This document shows, piece after piece, positions 51,606 to 59,489 of a stretch of 59,489 nucleotides of DNA. Each line of letters opens with the position of its first letter. The first letter of the stretch is position 1. This DNA comes from CAWUIO01 sp963922455 (lineage in GTDB: Bacteria; Bacteroidota; Bacteroidia; Cytophagales; Microscillaceae). Made by a program: the position numbers and the translations under genes. The stretch is from contig CAWUIO010000028.1 in the NCBI GenBank assembly GCA_963922455.1, positions 1 through 59,489 on the forward strand, written 5' to 3'. The notes below the pieces were generated by a model. The model worked only from the letters and a program-made list of their open reading frames with translations, was not told the origin of the DNA and ran no database searches.

Positions 51606-52379
51606 ATGACTAAAAAGCTAAACCAAGTAATATTTTGTATAAGCCTCCTTTTACTAGGAGCTTGTGGCTCAAGCACCCAATATGCTGGCCCAACCCCGGT
51701 GGATTTGTTGATCCGGGACAATATGGAACAACCTAGTTTTTCTATTGTCCTCTACGATATGCAATTGGATGAAGATCAAAACCAATATCAGCATAAGTAC
51801 CGAGTAAAACTTGATATTGAAGATAGTACAAAACCGGCCACGGTAACGGAATGGAAAGATGTAGATGAAGCCTTTTTTGCCGAAAACCTAGACAATATGG
51901 GGCTTGAACTCGCTTCCAAAAGTACCGACGGAACCATTCATAAAATCCCGGCCCCTCCAGGCTTTAATGAAGCTGTAGGCAACCCCAAGTATGGTGAATG
52001 GCGAAGCAATAACAATGGAAATTCCTTCTGGGCTTTTTATGGGCAGTATGCTTTTATGAGTGCGATGTTTAACATGGCTACCCGGCCCGTATACCGGAGC
52101 ACCTACCGAGATTACTCGAATCACCGCTCGAATCCTTCTACCCGTAACCGGGCCTATTATGGTACTTCTACCAGTAAGTTTGGCACCAGCAGCTCGAGGA
52201 CCCGGGCCAGTAACCCAAGTTTTTACCAAAGAGCCCAACAGCAAAGTAAACTGACTTCTTTCCGACAAAAAGTACGCTCTAATCCGAGCCGCTACTCACG
52301 AAGAAGTTCGAGAAGCCGTAGCCGTAGCAGTGGCCGTTACAGCACAAGCCGAGGACGAAGCAGCGGATTTGGAAAATAA
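51606..52379 (+). CDS. Lipoprotein with Arg/Ser-rich C-terminal tail
   Basis: The 257-residue protein has a lipoprotein signal 'SLLLLGAC' (Cys20) and a folded-looking part to about residue 120. A C-terminal half of low complexity follows, rich in Ser, Arg, Tyr and Asn ('YRSTYRDYSNHRSNPSTRN', then RS repeats and RGRSSGFGK at the end). The strongly basic tail could bind nucleic acid, peptidoglycan or acidic polymers. It is followed by a clear terminator, so the DUF4178-lipoprotein pair is probably one transcript. No family was recognised. Confidence 0.8.
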   Translation: MTKKLNQVIFCISLLLLGACGSSTQYAGPTPVDLLIRDNMEQPSFSIVLYDMQLDEDQNQYQHKYRVKLDIEDSTKPATVTEWKDVDEAFFAENLDNMGLELASKSTDGTIHKIPAPPGFNEAVGNPKYGEWRSNNNGNSFWAFYGQYAFMSAMFNMATRPVYRSTYRDYSNHRSNPSTRNRAYYGTSTSKFGTSSSRTRASNPSFYQRAQQQSKLTSFRQKVRSNPSRYSRRSSRSRSRSSGRYSTSRGRSSGFGK

Positions 52380-52405
52380 TTATATTTCTAAAAAATAAGT
52401 CATAG

Positions 52406-52438
52406 AAAAGAGTTGGTTAGCAAATAGCCAACTCTTTT
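52406..52438 (+). terminator. Rho-independent terminator after the Arg/Ser lipoprotein gene
   Basis: An 11-bp stem, AAAAGAGTTGG / CCAACTCTTTT, encloses an 11-base loop and is followed by more T. It starts 27 bp after the stop codon and 22 bp before the next ATG. Confidence 0.9.
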
Positions 52439-52459
52439 TTCTACTCATTACCCCAGACC

Positions 52460-53506
52460 ATGGCCGAAATTTCCAAGAAAAAACTCCATTTTCCTATCAA
52501 TTATGACCTAAGGGAATATTTGATCAAGTATGAACGTGATACCAGCCTTCCCCTACGCTACGATGAGTTGGTACGCTTTCAAGATTCCTTCCCTTTATTG
52601 GATAAAAATGGCGATGATACTTTATGGGAAAGCGTCGTGTATCCTCAATACCTTATACCCGAACTACACCCCAAACTCACGAAGCTGTACGCCCTCTTGA
52701 AAACCGATGGAGATATGACCGTGCTCTCCCACCTATATATTGACCGCATTGATTACTGCACCTTTGGTAACTCCAATCCTTTCCGCGTTCGGATCGTGAA
52801 TCATTTTAATGACAACCACGACTATTTTTATATCAAACGGGCCGATGCCTCTCGCATCTACGGACTCGAGCTGGAGCATATTCTTTCCCCCAACCGGATT
52901 AACTATTTGGTCCACAATCAAACCCTTATTGAAGAACATATTGCCGGCATCCCTGGAGATGATTTTATCAAGCATTACATGAACCGTACTTCCTTAAATA
53001 AAGTCCGGATCGCCAAAGAATTTATCAAGTTTAATGAACGGTGCTTTGTCAAGCTTCTGGGTGACATGCGTTCTTATAACTATGTAATTGATATTACTCC
53101 CGATTTTGACGAGGAACAATACCGGGTAAGGGCCATCGATTTTGACCAACAAAGCTACGAAGGACGAAAAAAAATGTACCTCCCTCAATTTTTTAAAGAG
53201 AACTATGCGGTGGTCAAACTATGCTTGGAGCATATGACTCCGGAGACCTTTGTCCAATACCGCATGGAAGAACGCACCCTGATGGCCCGCCGGATGAAGT
53301 CGGCCCACCTCCGACTCGAAGATTTATTAGATTGTATGCGTAAAGATGTTATTTCTCTGCCAGCTAAGGTAGAAAGGCTCAAAAAAGAGCTGGCCCAGCA
53401 TCATCACAACGACATCTTCTTGACCTGCCGCACGATGGGTGATGTGGTAGAAACGCAACTCAAGGTTTCCCTATCGCAAAAAAGCATCAAGGAGGTATTG
53501 AAGTAG
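52460..53506 (+). CDS. Unknown protein with kinase-like motif order
   Basis: The 348-residue soluble protein belongs to no family I can name. Its motif order resembles APH/HipA-like kinases: a strand with lysine 'YFYIKRAD' (Lys126) and a possible hinge 'EEHIAGIPGDDF' (158-169). The pattern 'GDMRSYN' (Asp202, Asn207) has the same D-x4-N spacing as the catalytic loop GDLHxxN, and 'RAIDFDQQ' (Asp227, Asp229) resembles the metal-binding IDF/DFG. No glycine-rich loop is obvious. The helical C-terminus (about 270-348) contains HHH. It stands alone after a strong terminator. Confidence 0.7.
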   Translation: MAEISKKKLHFPINYDLREYLIKYERDTSLPLRYDELVRFQDSFPLLDKNGDDTLWESVVYPQYLIPELHPKLTKLYALLKTDGDMTVLSHLYIDRIDYCTFGNSNPFRVRIVNHFNDNHDYFYIKRADASRIYGLELEHILSPNRINYLVHNQTLIEEHIAGIPGDDFIKHYMNRTSLNKVRIAKEFIKFNERCFVKLLGDMRSYNYVIDITPDFDEEQYRVRAIDFDQQSYEGRKKMYLPQFFKENYAVVKLCLEHMTPETFVQYRMEERTLMARRMKSAHLRLEDLLDCMRKDVISLPAKVERLKKELAQHHHNDIFLTCRTMGDVVETQLKVSLSQKSIKEVLK

Positions 53507-53729
53507 CCCTCTAAAAAGCCATTTTTTTGTTTATCGGTAGGCTTGCTTGGCCTTTAATTGAATTCCATACAGTACCCAGACTTCAAGTAGTACTTAAGCT
53601 GGGGCCCCACAAGCGCCTGACTTAAAATAAGATTTCTCCCCACACGCCTTTTTTGAGGATTTTTTAACCTTGGCCTAGACCTCAGAATTTTGTAACTTTA
53701 TACAATTAGGGTCTAGTCGTTTTTTTATC

Positions 53730-54299
53730 ATGCATCAAATTGAGCCTTTTTACAATTGGGAAAAGCATTACCGGGCCGATGCCGACGCCCGGAGTCCTTT
53801 CTTTGGCCGTAACTATGCCGATGAATATATCCACGAGATATATGGTTATTATATCCATCCTCAATGGGATTGGATTGGCTCTGAGACCCTCTATGTGAAA
53901 ATTTTATACGTAGATTACACACTTCGCTTTGCGATTATCGAGATGTTTGGTGAGTGGAATGACACCTTACACAATGATGTAATGTATTTCAAACGGGCCG
54001 TTGTGGATAGACTGGTCAAAAATGGAGTCAATCAATTTATCCTTATCGGTGAAAATGTACTCAACTTCCACGCTTCAGATGAATGCTATTACGAAGAATG
54101 GTTTGAAGATGTAGAAGATGGCTGGATCGCAGCTGTCAACTTTAGAGAATTCATAGAAGAAGAATGGACCAAACACCGATTAGATTACTATATCAATTTT
54201 GGAGGTTCCCTCGGCATACCCAATTGGCGAACATTCAAGCCTACACGCTTTTTTGAATTAGTAAAGTCGCAAGTAGTCCGCCGTATAGGAATCCTTTAA
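53730..54299 (+). CDS. Conserved-looking hypothetical protein, acidic/aromatic
   Basis: The 189 residues are rich in Tyr, Trp, Asp and Glu ('YGYYIHPQWDWIGSETLYV', 'ECYYEEWFEDVEDGWIAAV'). There is no signal peptide or membrane helix, so it is cytoplasmic. No known domain was recognised. Clear coding character and a well-placed ATG support a real gene. It stands 223 bp after the kinase-like gene and 117 bp before the aminopeptidase gene, all on the same strand. Confidence 0.75.
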   Translation: MHQIEPFYNWEKHYRADADARSPFFGRNYADEYIHEIYGYYIHPQWDWIGSETLYVKILYVDYTLRFAIIEMFGEWNDTLHNDVMYFKRAVVDRLVKNGVNQFILIGENVLNFHASDECYYEEWFEDVEDGWIAAVNFREFIEEEWTKHRLDYYINFGGSLGIPNWRTFKPTRFFELVKSQVVRRIGIL

Positions 54300-54416
54300 G
54301 ACACGACCTTCTCTTAGGTTTTTTATTTCTTTACGATTTAAAAGCTCTTTTTTCTTTTTAAATTAGACACTTCCCAACAACACCGAATTGCACTTACCTA
54401 CCAAATTTTTACGCTT

Positions 54417-55706
54417 ATGCGCTATCAAGCAATTGACCCAGCTTTGTTCGTAACGAACCGTGACAACCTATACCGGCATCTGAGTCCAAAAGCCATGGTA
54501 GTTGTCCATTCTAATGATATACTTCCCAGTAATGCAGATGGAATACTCCCTTTTAAGCAAAATAGCGAAATATTTTATCTCAGTGGCGTAGACCAAGAAG
54601 AAAGTATCCTGATCCTTTTTCCTGACTGCCCCAACAAAAAATACCGAGAAATCCTTTTTCTGAAAGAAACCAGTGAAGACATCGCTATTTGGGAAGGGAG
54701 CAAATTGACCAAAAATGAAGCCCAACAAGTGAGCGGAATTGAGACCATTTTCTGGTTGGACCAATTCCCAACGTTGATCCATACCCTGATGGGTTTATGT
54801 GAGGAAGTCTATCTATTCACCAATGAACACGACCGGGCCATCATTGAGGTAGAAACCCGAAATGCCCGATTTATTCAGTGGTGTCAAAAACAATACCCCT
54901 TGCATACCTACCGCCGCTTAGCCCCCCTCATGGAAAAGCTGCGCCCTGTCAAGTCGCCCCTTGAGATAGACCTTATGCAAAAGGCTTGTGATATTACCGA
55001 GAAAGGCTTTCGTAGGGTATTGTCTTTTGTAAAACCTCAAGTTACTGAGTACGAGATAGAAGCCGAGTATCTCCACGAGTTTGTACGGAATCGCTCGAGA
55101 GGCTTCGCCTATGAGCCCATTGTAGCCTCTGGAAAAAACGCTTGTGTCCTTCACTATATTCAAAACAACCAAATCTGCCAAGACGGAGATCTCTTATTAA
55201 TGGATGTAGGCGCTGAGTACGCCAATTATGCCGCCGATATGACCCGTACCATTCCCGTGAACGGGCGTTTCAGTCCTCGTCAAAAAGAAGTCTACCAAGC
55301 GGTACTACGCGTCATGCGAGGAGCCATGCAAATGCTTCGTATCGGAAATGTTTGGGTAGAATACCAAAAAGCCGTAGAAGAGCTTATGGAAAAAGAACTC
55401 ATCGACCTAGGCCTTCTCAATCTAGAGGAGGTTAAAAATCAAGATCCTGAAAAGCCCTTATTCAAAAAATATTTTATGCACGGCGTTTCTCATCCACTGG
55501 GTCTTTCTGTCCACGACCTCGGAAGCCGGTATACCCCTTTTGAAGACCGTATGGTATTCACCGTAGAACCGGGGATCTACATCCGGGAAGAAGATATTGG
55601 TATCCGACTGGAAAACGACGTGATGATCCAAGGCGAGGGAATCTTAGATCTTATGGGCAACATCCCCATAGAAGTAGAAGAAATTGAAGAGTTAATGAAT
55701 GCCTAG
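54417..55706 (+). CDS. pepP: Xaa-Pro aminopeptidase (aminopeptidase P)
   Basis: The 429-residue cytoplasmic enzyme has an AMP_N domain ('DGILPFKQNSEIFYLSGVDQ') and an M24 domain. The metal ligands are visible: Asp pair in 'MDVGAEYANYAADMTRT', His in 'HGVSHPLGLSVHDLG', Glu in 'FTVEPGIYIREEDIG' and Glu in 'IRLENDVMI'. It removes N-terminal residues before proline. Its stop codon overlaps that of the convergent histidine kinase by 3 bp, so no terminator fits between them. Confidence 0.95.
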   Translation: MRYQAIDPALFVTNRDNLYRHLSPKAMVVVHSNDILPSNADGILPFKQNSEIFYLSGVDQEESILILFPDCPNKKYREILFLKETSEDIAIWEGSKLTKNEAQQVSGIETIFWLDQFPTLIHTLMGLCEEVYLFTNEHDRAIIEVETRNARFIQWCQKQYPLHTYRRLAPLMEKLRPVKSPLEIDLMQKACDITEKGFRRVLSFVKPQVTEYEIEAEYLHEFVRNRSRGFAYEPIVASGKNACVLHYIQNNQICQDGDLLLMDVGAEYANYAADMTRTIPVNGRFSPRQKEVYQAVLRVMRGAMQMLRIGNVWVEYQKAVEELMEKELIDLGLLNLEEVKNQDPEKPLFKKYFMHGVSHPLGLSVHDLGSRYTPFEDRMVFTVEPGIYIREEDIGIRLENDVMIQGEGILDLMGNIPIEVEEIEELMNA

Positions 55707-56842
55707 GCCCGATTGGGCTGCACTGTGGTGGCATCCCAATCGGGAATTACCACGGTGAAGGCGGAGCCCTCACCCAGTCGACTTTTTAACTTAATTTCAC
55801 CTTGGAGCTTTTCTACCAAGGCTTTGATAATAGATAGGCCCAAACCCGTTGAGTTTTCCCCCGCCGTAGGCTTAGCACTCAAGGTCTGAAACTTTTTAAA
55901 CATCTTCTTTTGATCCTGTTTGGAAATCCCGGGGCCTTGATCTTTGACGATAAACTTGGTTTTTCCAGGTAATTTCTTTACCTCCACGTTTATTTCCGTG
56001 CCCGATTCCGAAAATTTTAGAGCATTCGAGAGTAAATTATCTATTATTCTTTGGAGACTGTCAGGATCGGTCAGTAACATAGCTCCGGCATCAACCGACA
56101 AGGCCATTTTAATCTCCTTTGCCTGCGCGTTTTGCTCAAAAGTGGAGAAAATCTCCGACATAAATGTGGAGAGAGTTATTTCAACCGGCTGGATGGGTTC
56201 CAAATGGGACTCGTAAGCATTAATTGTAAGAATATCTTCAATTAATTTTTGCCCACTGGCAATCACCGTATCAATCATAGCCCCAATTTTCTTCTGCTCC
56301 TCATTCAAAGGCCCCACTCGAGGCATCAACTCAATCAAACCTAATACCCGGTTAAGCGGAGACTTTAAGTCATGGGCCACAATACTCATCAAGAGGTTTT
56401 GCTCGGCCTTAAACTCATGTAACTGACTTTTTACCTTGGCCCGGGCACGGTTGAGCCGGGAAAACCGGATCGCTCCAATAATTTGGTAGATAAAAGACAT
56501 TTCTTCTTCACAGCCCGGCAGAAAGCCAAACAAACATGTATTGAGGAATGGGTGATATTCTTCGTAGCGTTCGGGGGCAGGTTTATAAATCACTAATGGA
56601 ATATTGGCCGTATCACTTTGTTGATGCATAAAATGACACAAATTCTGTAAACGGCTTAAATCATCCAAGTGGTGAATCACGACCAAATCAGGCGAATGCT
56701 CAACCAGTACCGGAGGGATATCCAGTATATCCTTTACCGATACTATCTCATCCGGAAGATCAGGTAGATTCCAGCTCTTACATATGTGGCGGATACGTGA
56801 TTCATCCGAATTGGGAATCCCCGCGACTAACATTTTGGCCAT
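55703..56842 (-). CDS. Hybrid-like sensor histidine kinase with degenerate N-terminal receiver
   Basis: The C-terminal half is a complete kinase: H box 'MSIVAHDLKSPLNRVLGL', N box 'IIDNLLSNALKFSE', G1 'VKDQGPGISKQD' and G2 'STGLGLSIIKAL'. The first about 130 residues look like a receiver fold ('MLVAGIPNSDESRIRHI', 'PDLVVIHHLDD', 'IPLVIYKPAPE'). The phospho-acceptor Asp is replaced by His in 'VVIHHLDD', so it cannot be phosphorylated the usual way. There are no membrane segments, so the protein is cytosolic. ATG 56842 is chosen over a TTG at 56854. The downstream partner response regulator is not visible. It lies 131 bp after the SpoIIE-type phosphatase gene. Confidence 0.88.
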   Translation of the reverse strand: MAKMLVAGIPNSDESRIRHICKSWNLPDLPDEIVSVKDILDIPPVLVEHSPDLVVIHHLDDLSRLQNLCHFMHQQSDTANIPLVIYKPAPERYEEYHPFLNTCLFGFLPGCEEEMSFIYQIIGAIRFSRLNRARAKVKSQLHEFKAEQNLLMSIVAHDLKSPLNRVLGLIELMPRVGPLNEEQKKIGAMIDTVIASGQKLIEDILTINAYESHLEPIQPVEITLSTFMSEIFSTFEQNAQAKEIKMALSVDAGAMLLTDPDSLQRIIDNLLSNALKFSESGTEINVEVKKLPGKTKFIVKDQGPGISKQDQKKMFKKFQTLSAKPTAGENSTGLGLSIIKALVEKLQGEIKLKSRLGEGSAFTVVIPDWDATTVQPNRA

Positions 56843-56973
56843 AGAGCAGGTCAATTAATAAAAGTAGGGCTCTACTTTACTCAGACTCACTAATTTAGTA
56901 AAATTTCCTATCAGTAAAAATTTTGATGTTGTACAAGTTGTCAATAACTACTCCTTAAAAATAGAGAACGATC

Positions 56974-58164
56974 TTATGGGTCTATCCGTATTCCCATCAC
57001 CAAAATATCATCCAGTTGTGGGTTATTCCCCCGCCAATTATTTAAGGTATCCTCTAAATTCTTCTCTTGCTCTTTCATACTTAAAGGATGAATTTCCTCT
57101 ACCAATTTCCGAAAACGGGAAATTTGAAACTTTTTCCTATGCTCTCCCCCAAATTGATCTACATAACCATCCGAAAACAAATAAATCATCGTAGAGGTAT
57201 CTAAGTTTACAGTATGTTTGGTGTACTCATGATCTTCTTCGTATAAATACCCGCCAATGGGTACCCGGTCTCCCCGCACTTGCACCAATTCTCCATTTTG
57301 GATATAGATCAAGGAATTGCGGGCCCCAGCAAACTCGATCCGGGAATGGCCAAATAAATCTTCCATATCGGGTGGCACCTTATGAATTACACAAATGCCA
57401 ATATCCATACCATCTTCATTCTTATTCTCCTTTTGCTTTAAGGTATTGCGCATTTCCATCTGCAAATTCTCCAGAATTTTATCCGGATCGTGTATTCCCT
57501 TGAACTTAATTATTTTATTCAACAATTCATTGGCTATCATACTCAAAAGCGCTCCTGGCACCCCATGCCCGGTGCAATCAATCGCACACACAAAATGACG
57601 GTAACTGCGGGCCCCTACCCAATAAAAATCCCCACTTACTATATCGCGGGGTTCATAATAAATAAAGGATTCGGGGATTATCCTTTTGATCTCTTCCTGA
57701 CTCGGAAGCAGGGCTTCCTGTATCTGTTGGGCGTACACTATACTTTCCAGCGTATCCTGGCTTTTCCGCTTAATAATCAGATTTTGCTCATGGATGGCCT
57801 TGTAATGTTGATGGATCTCAAACTCCGCTAGGGCTATTTTCTTTTCTCTTTGCTGTAACTCTTTTTGCAGCTTCTCTAATTCCTGATTAGACTCCTCCAG
57901 GTCGCCCTCAAGACCTTGTATTTTTTTATCTCTATCAAGCAACTTCTCCTGGTACTGGCCTATTGCCTGTTTTTCTTTATCCCCCATACTTTCCAGTTTT
58001 CGCTTTTGCCGAACAAAAAGCACCCTCAAGCTTAGCAGGCATATAAGCAATGCTCCCCCCACAAACCAATAGAGCGGTTCAGGTACAAAAACAGTCCCGG
58101 TTCCCAAAAGGGTAATGGTTGATGGCAAATACAGCCCTATTCCTAGGGCAATAGACATATACAT
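56974..58164 (-). CDS. Membrane-anchored SpoIIE/RsbU-type PP2C phosphatase
   Basis: The 396-residue protein has two N-terminal hydrophobic segments (about 1-22 and 30-50) and a coiled coil (about 60-130) resembling a signalling helix. A SpoIIE-type phosphatase follows ('YEPRDIVSGDFYWVGARSY', 'AIDCTGHGVPGALLSMIAN', 'YLFSDGYVDQFGG'), with the metal-binding Asp residues in place. Such enzymes act on anti-sigma-factor antagonists or cyclic regulators of the same kind. No anti-sigma or STAS gene lies next to it. The kinase gene downstream on the same strand suggests joint signalling, which is inference. Confidence 0.9.
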   Translation of the reverse strand: MYMSIALGIGLYLPSTITLLGTGTVFVPEPLYWFVGGALLICLLSLRVLFVRQKRKLESMGDKEKQAIGQYQEKLLDRDKKIQGLEGDLEESNQELEKLQKELQQREKKIALAEFEIHQHYKAIHEQNLIIKRKSQDTLESIVYAQQIQEALLPSQEEIKRIIPESFIYYEPRDIVSGDFYWVGARSYRHFVCAIDCTGHGVPGALLSMIANELLNKIIKFKGIHDPDKILENLQMEMRNTLKQKENKNEDGMDIGICVIHKVPPDMEDLFGHSRIEFAGARNSLIYIQNGELVQVRGDRVPIGGYLYEEDHEYTKHTVNLDTSTMIYLFSDGYVDQFGGEHRKKFQISRFRKLVEEIHPLSMKEQEKNLEDTLNNWRGNNPQLDDILVMGIRIDP

Positions 58165-58394
58165 GATTCAAAAAATCCGATCTTATACTTCTGGCAAAAG
58201 TATGTAAAGGTATAAACGGTATATTTCAGATTAATATTTCCAATTATGAAGATATAACTGTTGAGGTAAGAGTGAGCTCAGATTTGATAAAATTACCTGC
58301 GAGCTTTTAGACTTGAATGATACGCTCTTTTGACTACTCATTGGGTTTTTCATCATTTGGCACAGGGCCACAAGTATCTGATAATAAAACCCTT

Positions 58395-58524
58395 GGGGCT
58401 TGCCCGCGCTCATAAAGCTTGGAGCAACTTCAAGGAAGGCTACTGCGCGGGCCGGGCTTTCGCTACTCGCCGGCCCTCCCACACGCCAGCGGCGGGCTCA
58501 AACAGGCCGCTCTATCCCTAAGCC
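58395..58524 (+). repeat. Dispersed structured repeat, copy R8
   Basis: It starts GGGGCTTGCCCGCGC and ends CTATCCCTAAGCC, with the inner stem GCCCGCGC / GCGCGGGC and its own unique loop. It lies in the 58165-58728 gene-free stretch between two minus-strand genes and does not follow a plus-strand stop codon. The rest of that stretch (58165-58394, 58525-58728) shows nothing recognisable. Confidence 0.85.
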
Positions 58525-58728
58525 ACTGAATAGCAACAAACTAATAATAAAAAACTGATTTTTCAGGCAGATTCTATCTCACAATCGTAATTTACCCATC
58601 CTCTAGCGTCTCCCAAATGGGATGTAAGAGTCTAAGCCATTATCAAGAAAAAGCATGGCATAAGCGATACCTCTTACGCAAATGTTACAGCTCTTAGTAC
58701 CTCATGGGAATCTGTCGCTTTTGAATAA

Positions 58729-59421
58729 TTATTTCAAAACCAAAGTGATTTCTTTCTTGGTTTTAAAAGTAGCATCCCAATTACAGCCATGGGTACATAT
58801 CCCTACTTGATCTACCTGTACCCAAATCTTGTCTCCCGATTGAGGTTTTATATCCTTGAGAAGCGCAGGCATATAAATAGAATTACCTCTGATAAAGTCA
58901 ATGCGTGACGTTCGGATATGCCTTCCTCCCCGATAATAGGCCATTACATACTTTGCCGGGCCCGAATAGGTATATCGCCCTAAACGTTGTTTTTCCCAGG
59001 GCTGTAAAATGGCCCCGATCCGCAAGGAAACCGGAAACCTGGCTACCCTAATTGGGTTTTCTAAAACCTTCTTTTGGCCAATCCTTACTTCTACTTCTCG
59101 AGAGGTATCCGAAATACGAAGGGCTTTATAATGTACTTGAGCCACCGTATCACCCCGATCTTTGACATATAGGATGTATTGCCCACTGTCTCGCGGAAAC
59201 AATTTTAGCTCCAAGGAATCACGTCCTTTGAGAACACTTCCTTGGGAACAACTTACTTGTGGGTCTTTTAGATCTACTCCCCCAGCATAATCTGATAAGT
59301 AAACGGTATTGCCCATAAAAATATAAAGAGGAAGGGTGTCTTGAGTGATGGGCCAGGTTTGGGCGTAACAAGATACAGAGCATAAGCCCAGCCAGACTGA
59401 CAAGAAAAAATTTTTAAGCAT
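58729..59421 (-). CDS. Secreted protein resembling the C-terminal domains of GldM
   Basis: The 230-residue protein has a signal peptide ending near 'SCYAQ' (residue 21). The pattern 'LPLYIFMGNTVYLSDYAGGV', then 'VRIGQKKVLENPIRVARFPV' and 'IYMPALLKDIKPQSGDKIWV' follows the order of GldM beta-domains 3-4 (LYxGxxN..., FRV..iPdPv, LKnLKpGDkvy). The GldM membrane helix and N-terminal domains are absent, so it is not GldM itself. It could be an orphan domain used in gliding or type IX secretion machinery. The similarity is by eye; an unrelated Ig-like protein is possible. Confidence 0.75.
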   Translation of the reverse strand: MLKNFFLSVWLGLCSVSCYAQTWPITQDTLPLYIFMGNTVYLSDYAGGVDLKDPQVSCSQGSVLKGRDSLELKLFPRDSGQYILYVKDRGDTVAQVHYKALRISDTSREVEVRIGQKKVLENPIRVARFPVSLRIGAILQPWEKQRLGRYTYSGPAKYVMAYYRGGRHIRTSRIDFIRGNSIYMPALLKDIKPQSGDKIWVQVDQVGICTHGCNWDATFKTKKEITLVLK

Positions 59422-59489
59422 TGGCTAGTAAAGATTCTTAGAAACTGTTTAAGTTTATTTTTTGTCGGCGAAAAGGGTCAGTTTGGGGT

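Overview
The window looks like a chromosomal segment of a Bacteroidota bacterium, probably of the Cytophagales type. The evidence is a SusC/SusD pair with glycan-binding and glycoside hydrolase genes, DUF2723 and DUF1573 proteins, a capnine-type phosphosulfolactate synthase gene, weak or absent Shine-Dalgarno sequences, and promoters of the Bacteroidota TTG-N20-TAnnTTTG kind. No transposase, integrase, phage gene, CRISPR array or tRNA was found. One RNA gene, the SRP RNA, is present.

Layout. 1-1804: the 5' part of a TPR/Ig-like/caspase-fold protein that runs off the left edge. 2052-7086: a minus-strand run with a short-chain epimerase/dehydrogenase, a TPR protein, phosphosulfolactate synthase, DUF368 lipid-carrier translocase and shikimate dehydrogenase. 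7682-12969: an exopolysaccharide export and control group (PHP tyrosine phosphatase, Wzc-like kinase, Wza-like lipoprotein, glycosyltransferase). 13137-14360: HflX. 14369-18642: a MarR-type regulator divergent from three genes of the homogentisate route of tyrosine breakdown (hmgA, 4-hydroxyphenylpyruvate dioxygenase, fumarylacetoacetase). 19367-33664: a complete beta-mannan utilisation locus. SusC/D and a surface glycan-binding lipoprotein capture the polymer, two GH26 mannanases cut it, an SSS symporter imports the product, and an AGE-family 2-epimerase plus a GH130 phosphorylase process it in the cytoplasm. A divergent AraC-type regulator sits at the end. 34278-36046: a secreted M24 peptidase and a small lipoprotein.

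36178-44964 is the most unusual region. It holds a 1672-residue coiled-coil AAA+ ATPase of the DUF3686 ('DNA repair ATPase') kind, a full-length flotillin, a short SPFH paralogue without the flotillin tail, and a membrane OB-fold protein with a long alternating Val/Ala-Asp tract. These four genes look like one membrane-microdomain system. 45621-59421 holds a DUF2723 glycosyltransferase-like membrane protein, a DUF1573 protein, the SRP RNA, FtsE, a DUF4178 protein, an Arg/Ser-tailed lipoprotein, a protein with kinase-like motifs, a conserved unknown, aminopeptidase P, a histidine kinase with a degenerate receiver, a SpoIIE-type phosphatase and a GldM-like secreted protein.

A family of about 130-bp dispersed repeats (eight copies) lies between genes. 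Its terminal and inner stems covary between copies, its loop is highly variable, and most copies begin within 15 bp of a stop codon in the same orientation. Two long composite copies stand as direct repeats on either side of the mannan locus, which could therefore be lost or duplicated as a unit.
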